DNA of 64,000 nucleotides from Pararhizobium capsulatum DSM 1112 (GTDB taxonomy: Bacteria > Pseudomonadota > Alphaproteobacteria > Rhizobiales > Rhizobiaceae): NCBI RefSeq assembly GCF_030814475.1, contig NZ_JAUSVF010000002.1:620001-684000 (forward strand), read 5' to 3'. The notes below the pieces were generated by a model that saw only the letters and a program-made list of their open reading frames with translations, had not been told where the DNA came from and did no database searches. Below are positions 35,175 to 40,904 of the stretch, piece after piece. How positions within the stretch are numbered: position 1 is the first letter of the stretch; the number at the start of each line of letters is the position of its first letter. The translations under genes and the position numbers were made by a program.

Positions 35175-36497
35175 TCACTGGCACGCCGCCAGAACGCTAT
35201 CCGCGATCTCAATGGAGCGTCCCATTGCGCGCTCCAGAATCTCCGGGGTCGCACCCATGTCTTTCGCCATGGTCGGAGCTTGGCGCAGAGGTTCGGCAAA
35301 CTCGGAAAGCTTAGCCGCGAGCGCTTTCTGTTCTGCAGGATCAGGCATCAGTTCGGCGCAAATCCGTTTCCAGTCGGGAAGATGATCGCGACCACCGTCA
35401 CGCATCATGGCCCAGCGGGTGGAACGAACGATTCCCTCTTTGGCGAGCCGCATTGGTGCGAAATCAAAGAGCGGAGACAGGCGGATCGTGCCGTCCTGAT
35501 GCTTGCTGAGAGCGGAATTCCGGCCGTGATTGTCGGGATTGCCAAGTGCGAGGTTGGCGATGTCGCGCTTCAGGTATTCGACGATGTCCGCGAAGGGATC
35601 GGCCGAATATTGGCGCAGAACGTCGATATAGGCTTCATGGGTGCCGACATGGCCGAAATCAGCAACGCCGATCGCTGACACCAGGCTTTCCTGGCCCAGC
35701 CGGACGGTTCCGCCGCCTTCTTCCTTCTTCCGGTCGAAACGGGGAATGATCAGGACGCCCTCGGCATAGGTCGAAGGTTCGTTGACATCAAGACCGATCT
35801 CTTGAGCGATCCGCGAATAAAGGGCTTCGCCTTCGAGAATCAGACGGTCTACAGGCTCGTTGCTGCGTACCAGCTTGACGATGGCGTGGCGCAGAGCCTC
35901 ATCATCGGTCACAAAGCTGTCAGGATAATATAGCCCGTCATTCGCCTGGGTCATGGAGACCTTCGGCCATTCTCCTTGCAGGCCACTGGAGCCGGAGGCG
36001 AGCATTCCAAAGCGATCGGCGACTTCCATGAAACGATCCGACCGCTCAAGGATTTCCGCTTCTGTAACCCCTTGGCGCTCAACACCGCGCAGGCGTTCCG
36101 TCTCGGCCTCTGCTGCTTCCTTGATCCGGATATTGCCAATGCCACCTGTCGCCGATCGCAGAAGCAGCGGAAGATCGGAAGCGCGCGAGCCTTCAGCAAG
36201 GCCGAGGTGATCGGCAAGCTTTCGCCTTGCATGGCCTTGGGGCATGAGATCCAAGACGAACGGCGGCCAGCTGCGGCTATATCGATTTTCGAGGTCAACA
36301 GGATAACAGACTGACAAGGCGCGATGGTTGCATACCGTCTTTCCGGCCGCAAATTCCGCCGCTGCCATCGTGACGAAATAATCGAGATCGTAGTCGACGA
36401 TCGACGCGCTCTGAAAGCCGGCCGCATCGTCCGTGAGTTCTAGTGTCGCGGCGTGATGCCACTCACCATTAAAATGGGTTTGAAGCGTTAGGCGCAC
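35175..36497 (-). CDS. hipA: HipA-family serine/threonine kinase toxin
   Basis: 440 residues, the full HipA length. The HipA N-terminal beta domain is followed by the kinase core: glycine-rich SGSSGLQGEWPKV (about 170-182), HAIVKLV with the ATP-binding lysine, the catalytic loop GNPDNHGRNSAL with Asp322, and LSPLFDFAP with the metal-binding Asp345. In known members the toxin phosphorylates a tRNA synthetase such as GltX. The start is a GTG at 36497. All catalytic residues are kept, so the toxin looks active. The gene order toxin-antitoxin is reversed. Confidence 0.9.
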   Translation of the reverse strand: MRLTLQTHFNGEWHHAATLELTDDAAGFQSASIVDYDLDYFVTMAAAEFAAGKTVCNHRALSVCYPVDLENRYSRSWPPFVLDLMPQGHARRKLADHLGLAEGSRASDLPLLLRSATGGIGNIRIKEAAEAETERLRGVERQGVTEAEILERSDRFMEVADRFGMLASGSSGLQGEWPKVSMTQANDGLYYPDSFVTDDEALRHAIVKLVRSNEPVDRLILEGEALYSRIAQEIGLDVNEPSTYAEGVLIIPRFDRKKEEGGGTVRLGQESLVSAIGVADFGHVGTHEAYIDVLRQYSADPFADIVEYLKRDIANLALGNPDNHGRNSALSKHQDGTIRLSPLFDFAPMRLAKEGIVRSTRWAMMRDGGRDHLPDWKRICAELMPDPAEQKALAAKLSEFAEPLRQAPTMAKDMGATPEILERAMGRSIEIADSVLAACQ

Positions 36498-36539
36498 TAA
36501 TTGACCCTTTCAATGGTTCAAATAATGCATTTTTTCAAT

Positions 36540-36569
36540 TTATTCAACCCATCAAAGTGGGTTGAATAA
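36540..36569. promoter_or_regulatory. HipB operator candidate
   Basis: Perfect inverted repeat TTATTCAACCCA - 6 nt - TGGGTTGAATAA with 12-bp arms, 43 bp upstream of the hipA start. On the minus strand one arm contains TTGAAT, which with TATTTG 17 nt further makes a plausible promoter, so a bound repressor would block RNA polymerase. Confidence 0.6.
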
Positions 36570-36691
36570 CTGCCACTTGAACTGCCAGCTACCGAAACGG
36601 GTAGGGAAGCACCTGATCCGGCTGATCATCTTTAGGCCTCTCAGCTCACTACCACACGCAAACAGCATCATTGAAAAGCCAAGCACCGGCG

Positions 36692-36887
36692 TCAACCAAG
36701 CATCGGGCCCGCTCTTGCAGTAAACAGGATGAGCGAGACAGCTCCGATTGCTGCGAAGAAGACCATCCCGAAATCGTATTGCTTTGAAAGGCTCGTGAGC
36801 CGGGCCGAATGCTGGGCATAGCGCAATTGCCTTGCTAACTTTCGCTTTTCGGATGCCAGTTGATCGCGCTTGAATTGCAGTTGTCAT
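36692..36887 (-). pseudogene. small coiled-coil/membrane protein gene, apparently frameshifted
   Basis: The ATG at 36887 overlaps the scpB stop (ATGA), a normal coupled start, but its frame soon reads low-quality sequence. The frame that continues in phase with scpB after its TGA reads as a credible protein: a charged helix (KRDQLASEKRKLARQLRYAQ), then GMVFFAAIGAVSLILFTA as a membrane segment, stopping at 36692. A one-base shift within the first ten codons would join the two. So this is either a recent frameshift pseudogene, a sequencing error, or a frameshift/CTG-initiated gene. No family recognised. Confidence 0.4.
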
Positions 36888-37579
36888 TCTTCCATTTCAT
36901 CCGAAGTCGAATCCTCGACCTCATCCGGCTGCGCCATGTCATGCCTACTGAGCAGGCCGGCATCTTCCAGCATTTCCATGTTCGGCAGGTCCCGCAGCGT
37001 ATCGAAACCGAAGGATGCCAGGAAATGCGGGGTCGTCACGAAGGTGTAGGGCGCTCCCGGCGTGGGGCTGCGGGGGCCGGAGGCAAGAAAACCGGCCTCG
37101 CGAAGGCCTGCCATTGTGTCGCGGCTGACCTCCTTGCCGAAAATCTTCGTGAGCTCCGTTCGGGTTACCGGCTGGAAATAGCCAACCGTCATCAGGACGG
37201 CCGCCTCGTGATCCGACAGGCTCGCGGAAATATGGCGGGTCGGCGCAGCTGATGCGCGGATCGCCTGGCCATAAACCAGACGCGTGCGATGCTGCCAGCC
37301 GCTCGCGACCGAAACAATGTCGTAAGGCCGATTGCGCAGCTCTTCCCGGAGGTCGTCCACGAGAAGGTCGATACTACAATCCTTACCAACTACACGCGCC
37401 AGCACTTCGCGGCTGACCGGCTCCCTGGAGGCAAAGATCACCGCCTCGACCCGCATCATCCATTCGCGCCAGCGCAGATCGGGCGGCAAATCTTCCAGAT
37501 CACGATCGAGAAGAACTTCGCTGTCTGCCCGCTGCTGTCGCTTGCGGTTTTCCATACGCGCTGTGCCGGGTGCAGCCAT
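36884..37579 (-). CDS. scpB: ScpB-family (SMC-associated kleisin partner) protein
   Basis: 231 residues with two winged-helix domains: WMMRVEAVIFASREPVSREVLARVVGK and ASLSDHEAAVLMTVGYFQPVTRTELTKIFGKEVSRDTMAGLREAGFL, then FVTTPHFLASFGFDTLRDLP, the ScpB hallmark. Canonical ScpB binds the kleisin ScpA in the SMC condensin. No scpA or smc is nearby; the partner is a DUF1403 gene ending 2 bp upstream. It is therefore probably a ScpB paralogue with its own role, and not the housekeeping copy. Confidence 0.82.
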   Translation of the reverse strand: MAAPGTARMENRKRQQRADSEVLLDRDLEDLPPDLRWREWMMRVEAVIFASREPVSREVLARVVGKDCSIDLLVDDLREELRNRPYDIVSVASGWQHRTRLVYGQAIRASAAPTRHISASLSDHEAAVLMTVGYFQPVTRTELTKIFGKEVSRDTMAGLREAGFLASGPRSPTPGAPYTFVTTPHFLASFGFDTLRDLPNMEMLEDAGLLSRHDMAQPDEVEDSTSDEMEE

Positions 37580-37581
37580 CG

Positions 37582-38535
37582 TTACAGCCCAAAAATACGA
37601 AAGCTTTGACGGCCGGAGAGCTCACGCACGCCACCCAGGCTTTCCAGCCGCTCGAAAAGCCGCCTGCTCGCCCATCGCGACAGATTGGTACCCGGTGCCG
37701 AAACCACCACCGCATCGTCATCGAGAAGCTGGCGGATCACGGCGGAGGCGCCCTTGGTCCGCACCTTTCCAGACACTTTGAGCATATGATCGGCGCGTCG
37801 CTCAATTTCGCCGGCCATGCGCAGGGCCTCGCTTGTCCCTTGGGCCAAGGCGATGCAGACGGCGCGGTGAAAGCCGTCATCCCCCGGGAGCATGCGCCCG
37901 CGCCCACCAATCGTGCGGAAGGCCGGCCCATAGCGTTCCGCCATCAACAACGGCACGGGGCGCGGCCATCGCAGTTTCTGCGCCAGCACCCAGTCCGCAA
38001 GCCACCACGCCAAAACCTCTGCGTCGGGGCGGAGAGTGACAATCCGGGTAGCAAGATCAGCAACGATGAATGGAGCCGCCCTGTTGGCCTGCAGCAGATC
38101 GTCGACAAGGCTTGGAATATCCGCGAGCAGTTCATCCCAACCCACAGACAGAAGCGTGCAGAGTTCGCGCAGGGTTTTCGTATCGATTACCCGCGTTCCG
38201 CCGGCAAGTCGTCGATACGCCACTAGCACACTGCCCGCGGGTCCTGGACTGTCTCCCGGTGACGTCAGAAGCACCGCATCCCGCAGGGCGGCCTCTTCCT
38301 CGTTCCAGCCGAGCAGCTTGACGGCCGATACGGCACATTTCAGGGTAAGACGCTGGCGCCAGCACCCGGCCCAGATAGGGTCGGAGCGAACAAGACCATC
38401 CAGCAGACCCAGCGCACAGCCGGCGGCAAAGGCCGCGTCGGCCTCGGTGGTCACTCCACCACGCGGCAAGGCCCATCCAGGGATGAGCAAGGACGGCGGC
38501 ACGGCGGATGAATTTGAGGAAACAAGCGATTCCAT
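37582..38535 (-). CDS. DUF1403 family protein
   Basis: 317 residues from the ATG at 38535; the frame stays open to 38622 and I see no ribosome site at either point, so the start is uncertain. Conserved stretches include PGWALPRGG, EADAAFAAGCALGLLDGLVRS, EEEAALRDAVLLTSPGDSPGPAG and the late KGASAVIRQLLDDDAVV. Composition suggests an all-helical soluble protein. Function unknown. It is followed by scpB after 2 bp, a pairing I know from other rhizobial genomes, so the two probably act together. Confidence 0.75.
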   Translation of the reverse strand: MESLVSSNSSAVPPSLLIPGWALPRGGVTTEADAAFAAGCALGLLDGLVRSDPIWAGCWRQRLTLKCAVSAVKLLGWNEEEAALRDAVLLTSPGDSPGPAGSVLVAYRRLAGGTRVIDTKTLRELCTLLSVGWDELLADIPSLVDDLLQANRAAPFIVADLATRIVTLRPDAEVLAWWLADWVLAQKLRWPRPVPLLMAERYGPAFRTIGGRGRMLPGDDGFHRAVCIALAQGTSEALRMAGEIERRADHMLKVSGKVRTKGASAVIRQLLDDDAVVVSAPGTNLSRWASRRLFERLESLGGVRELSGRQSFRIFGL

Positions 38536-38670
38536 CGGCGCAGCATAGATGACCGGGGCGCTATCGCCTACAATCTCTAGTAAAACCGCACAGAATATTG
38601 ATGACTGCGGGACATGCTTCAAACGCCCCCGCCGCTTCGCTCAAATCGACAGGGAAGCCTCCAGAAACGA

Positions 38671-38706
38671 AAAAGCCCGCCGCGGGAGGAGGTGCGGCAG
38701 GCTTTT
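38671..38706 (-). ncRNA. cuckoo/CcsR-type sRNA hairpin 4 with terminator
   Basis: Last hairpin of the minus-strand array: a 13-bp stem (38706-38694 with 38683-38671, one G-U pair) whose loop exposes CCTCCTCCC (38692-38684), followed by a U5 tail at 38674-38670. It is both a CCUCCUCCC hairpin and the Rho-independent end of the array. Confidence 0.75.
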
Positions 38707-38717
38707 CCAAAAGAACC

Positions 38718-38750
38718 GAGCAGCGACTGGGAGGAGGAGTGCCGCCGCTC
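38718..38750 (-). ncRNA. cuckoo/CcsR-type sRNA hairpin 3
   Basis: 8-bp stem (38750-38743 with 38725-38718, one G-U pair) with CCTCCTCCC (38737-38729) in the loop. Third of four tandem copies on the minus strand. Confidence 0.7.
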
Positions 38751-38753
38751 CTA

Positions 38754-38786
38754 CAGACACCCCTGGGAGGAGGAGCGGGGCGTCTG
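38754..38786 (-). ncRNA. cuckoo/CcsR-type sRNA hairpin 2
   Basis: Stem CAGAC plus CCCC against GGGG plus GTCTG (38786-38778 region with 38762-38754), loop carrying CCTCCTCCC (38773-38765). The stem sequences differ from the other copies while the loop is identical, as expected for a structural RNA family. Confidence 0.72.
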
Positions 38787-38792
38787 AAACAC

Positions 38793-38822
38793 GAAGCTCT
38801 GCGGGAGGAGGTGCATTGCTTC
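38793..38822 (-). ncRNA. cuckoo/CcsR-type sRNA hairpin 1
   Basis: First hairpin of the array: GAAGC (38822-38818) pairs with GCTTC (38797-38793), an inner TGC/GCA adds to the stem, and CCTCCTCCC (38811-38803) is in the loop. The CCUCCUCCC loop is complementary to Shine-Dalgarno-like sequences. The DUF1127 gene lies upstream on the same strand. Confidence 0.72.
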
Positions 38823-38955
38823 GATAAAAATCATCATACACTGACGGCGCTTATTTGATAGGCATTATGTTGCAGTGCAGCTATGCACAAAACGCAGATC
38901 TTGTAGGCAGGCTTTGGTTTCCCGTGCGGCACCGGGGTTTCAGCCCCCAGAACGC

Positions 38956-38980
38956 AAAAACGCCCGCGAAACAGCGGGCG
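38956..38980 (-). terminator. terminator between DUF1127 gene and sRNA array
   Basis: On the minus strand a perfect 7-bp stem CGCCCGC/GCGGGCG (38980-38974 and 38967-38961) is followed by T5 (38960-38956). It ends the DUF1127 message 29 bp past the stop; the array below needs read-through or its own promoter. A weak candidate (TTTTGT, 17 nt, CATAAT on the minus strand) lies at about 38851-38892. Confidence 0.7.
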
Positions 38981-39008
38981 TCTGCAACAGCATTGAGAGG
39001 TGCTGGTA

Positions 39009-39155
39009 TTAACGAGCGATCGAGGCGCGAGCCACGCTGCGGATGTCTGCCCGGTCGATACCGAGGTCCTGCAGTTCGCGGTTGGTCATCCGGCCGAGTT
39101 CGCTAATCGTCTGACGATACTTGCGCCAGTTGTTCAGTGCACGTGTTACGTTCAT
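39009..39155 (-). CDS. DUF1127 small basic protein (CcaF1-like)
   Basis: 48-residue arginine-rich protein: WRKYRQTISELGRMTNRELQDLGIDRADIRSVARASIAR is a complete DUF1127 domain. I chose the ATG at 39155 with AAAGGGGA upstream; the frame beyond it is not conserved. In Rhodobacter the DUF1127 protein CcaF1 is encoded directly upstream of the CcsR sRNAs and acts as an RNA-binding protein in sRNA maturation and turnover. The same order is seen here, so an RNA chaperone role linked to the hairpin array is a reasonable inference. Confidence 0.88.
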   Translation of the reverse strand: MNVTRALNNWRKYRQTISELGRMTNRELQDLGIDRADIRSVARASIAR

Positions 39156-39310
39156 GATAAATCCCCTTTCCTGAGGCAGTCCCGACGTCAGCACCCTGTG
39201 CGCTCCCGTCGTTTTCATGAGGGGAATATAATCGGTTGAACGTCGAACAAACAGCGCCAAAGCGTCAGGTCACCCATGCACGCAATGCAAGGGTCGCGTA
39301 AAAGAATCAC

Positions 39311-39565
39311 CTAAAGGAAGGCCAATTCCTTCAGCAGGGCATCGATTCGCTCCGGCAAGGCATGGTCATTCATGAACATATGCCGCAGCTGCGTGCGATC
39401 GCTGACGCCCGACTGGTACCAAGAGATCAGGCCAACGGCGACCTGATTTGCTTCTTCGCTGCGGATATCCGCACCGTTTTCGGCGCACCACGCTTCGAGG
39501 AACCTCTGTAGAAGATGGAGATCGTCAGCTTCGAGCGGAAGATCGGACTGAAAGGAAGCGTGCAT
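39311..39565 (-). CDS. small conserved-looking protein of unknown function
   Basis: 84-residue acidic helical protein (LEADDLHLLQRFLEAWCAENGADIRSEEANQVAVGLISWYQSGVSDRTQL, then LPERIDALLKELAFL). I chose the ATG at 39565 with AAGAGGG 6 nt upstream; earlier in-frame ATGs are unsupported. No recognised domain. An inverted repeat TTGCGC-N5-GCGCAA (39579-39595) lies just upstream and may be an operator or a leader hairpin covering the ribosome site. Confidence 0.65.
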   Translation of the reverse strand: MHASFQSDLPLEADDLHLLQRFLEAWCAENGADIRSEEANQVAVGLISWYQSGVSDRTQLRHMFMNDHALPERIDALLKELAFL

Positions 39566-39908
39566 TTGAACCCTCTTGTTGCGCATAACGCGCAATAAAC
39601 GGCGATTGCTCCAGGATGGGTTCGGTCACCAGAGCGAAATACCGGCACTACACACCTTGCGGTGCAGTAAGCTGATCATAAGGGGCGAATCTTGCCCCAG
39701 ACCTTCCTAATCCTGCACCCTTCGACGACAAATGCAGCGAGAAGGCGCTGCAGTTCTCATACCTCGCCAACCCGGTGATTTTAGGGCCGGCACAACACGG
39801 AAGGCATTTTGTCCAAAAGTGCCTCCTTTGTGACAAGACCTGCCCCCCTGCTCTGCGCAATCTTCCCTCGTGATCAATAGCGCCGCACCATCATCGCAGA
39901 GAGAACTC
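39566..39908. other. 343-bp intergenic region
   Basis: Divergent promoter region between the 84-residue protein and the YcaC-like gene. Visible structure: TTGCGC-N5-GCGCAA (39579-39595) near the minus-strand gene and an imperfect stem-loop with AGGCA/TGCCT arms near 39803-39825. No credible ORF or known RNA. Confidence 0.5.
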
Positions 39909-40562
39909 ATGTCTATCAAAGCAACGCCCACGCCAGGCCCGAAGCTTCTTACGCCGAAGGACCATACCCTGATCATGATCGACTTCCAGTCGCAGATGTC
40001 CTTTGCGACCAAATCGATCGATGCAGTCAACCTGCGCAACAACGCGGCTCTGGTCTCGCACGCCGCAGCCGGCTTCGGGGTCTCGACCATCCTGACCACG
40101 GTTGCTGAAAAGAGCTTTTCCGGCCCGATGTTCGAGGAAATTACCCTGGCATTTCCCGGCCAGAAACTGCTCGACCGCACGTCGATGAACACGTGGGAAG
40201 ATGCCGCGGTCATCGATGAAGTGAACCGCATCGGTAAAACGCGCATCGTGCTCGCGGGCCTTTGGACCGGTGTCTGCATCGTTGGTCCGGCGCTTTCGGC
40301 GATCTATCAGGGTTTTGAGGTCTATGTCATCGCCGATGCCTGTGGCGACGTTTCCGACGAGGCACACAACCGCGCCATGGACCGCATGGTTCAGGCCGGC
40401 GCCCAGCCGATGACGTCGCTGCAATACATCCTGGAACTGCAGCGCGACTGGGCCCGCACGGAGACCTACGACATGACCACCGGGATCGCCAAGAAGTTCG
40501 GCGGCGCGTATGGTCTCGGCATCATCTACGCCAAGACCATGTTCGGTGCTCACGAAGGCTGA
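39909..40562 (+). CDS. isochorismatase-like cysteine hydrolase (YcaC-like)
   Basis: 217 residues. The nucleophile is the Cys of AGLWTGVCIVGPALS; the catalytic Asp is in LIMIDFQSQM and the Lys in AEKSF, the triad of the family. The length and C-terminal region (YDMTTGIAKKFGGAYGLGI) fit the YcaC subgroup. I chose the ATG at 39909 as the family N-terminus; an earlier ATG at 39870 is unsupported. The substrate is unknown. It precedes the XapX-amidohydrolase-DoxX-hydrolase group but a hairpin separates them. Confidence 0.85.
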   Translation: MSIKATPTPGPKLLTPKDHTLIMIDFQSQMSFATKSIDAVNLRNNAALVSHAAAGFGVSTILTTVAEKSFSGPMFEEITLAFPGQKLLDRTSMNTWEDAAVIDEVNRIGKTRIVLAGLWTGVCIVGPALSAIYQGFEVYVIADACGDVSDEAHNRAMDRMVQAGAQPMTSLQYILELQRDWARTETYDMTTGIAKKFGGAYGLGIIYAKTMFGAHEG

Positions 40563-40573
40563 GCGTCCCCACG

Positions 40574-40609
40574 ACAGCGGCGGAGGTTTCCGCCGCTGTT
40601 TCCGTTTTT
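40574..40609 (+). terminator. intrinsic terminator after YcaC-like gene
   Basis: Perfect 11-bp stem (40574-40584 and 40589-40599) with a 4-nt loop, then TTCCG and T5 at 40605-40609. It may end or attenuate transcription before the XapX gene 20 bp further on. Confidence 0.6.
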
Positions 40610-40628
40610 GTTGCAGGTGAGGTTTCCG

Positions 40629-40904
40629 ATGAAGATCTACATTCTTTCGCTGACCGTCGGCCTCTTGGTCGGGGTGATCTATGGCCTCCTCAACGTCCGC
40701 TCTCCGGCGCCGCCGATTGTCGCGCTTATCGGGCTCCTGGGCATTCTCGTCGGCGAGCAGATCCCGCCCCTGATCAAGCACTTCTGGAACAAGGAACCCG
40801 TGGCAGTCTCCTGGCTGCAGCAGGTGAAGCCGCATATGTTCGGCCACCTGCCAAAGGCCTCCAAGCCACAGGACGATACGTCCTCCGAGCGGAGTAAGGG
40901 GTGA
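40629..40904 (+). CDS. XapX/DUF1427 small membrane protein
   Basis: 91 residues. The XapX domain is MKIYILSLTVGLLVGVIYGLLNVRSPAPPIVALIGLLGILVGEQ, two membrane helices joined by the conserved RSPAPPxxALxGLLG turn, followed by a cytoplasmic tail longer than in XapX itself. GTGAGG lies 7 nt before the ATG. Its stop overlaps the next gene's start by one base (GTGATG). Function unknown; usually found with small-molecule hydrolases. Confidence 0.85.
   Translation: MKIYILSLTVGLLVGVIYGLLNVRSPAPPIVALIGLLGILVGEQIPPLIKHFWNKEPVAVSWLQQVKPHMFGHLPKASKPQDDTSSERSKG

Noticed and set aside
36552..36887. 111-residue ORF after scpB taken at face value
   Set aside because: Its composition is not protein-like after the first codons and it runs into the hipA operator palindrome; the alternative frame is better, so I list a frameshifted gene instead.
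38684..38811. Four GGGAGGAGG repeats considered as a CRISPR or simple tandem repeat
   Set aside because: The repeat is only 9 bp, spacing varies from 36 to 45 bp, and each copy sits in the loop of its own stem, which fits a small-RNA array.
38684..38811. The same GGGAGGAGG motifs as plus-strand ribosome-binding sites
   Set aside because: No ATG/GTG-initiated frame with protein character follows any of them at normal spacing on the plus strand.
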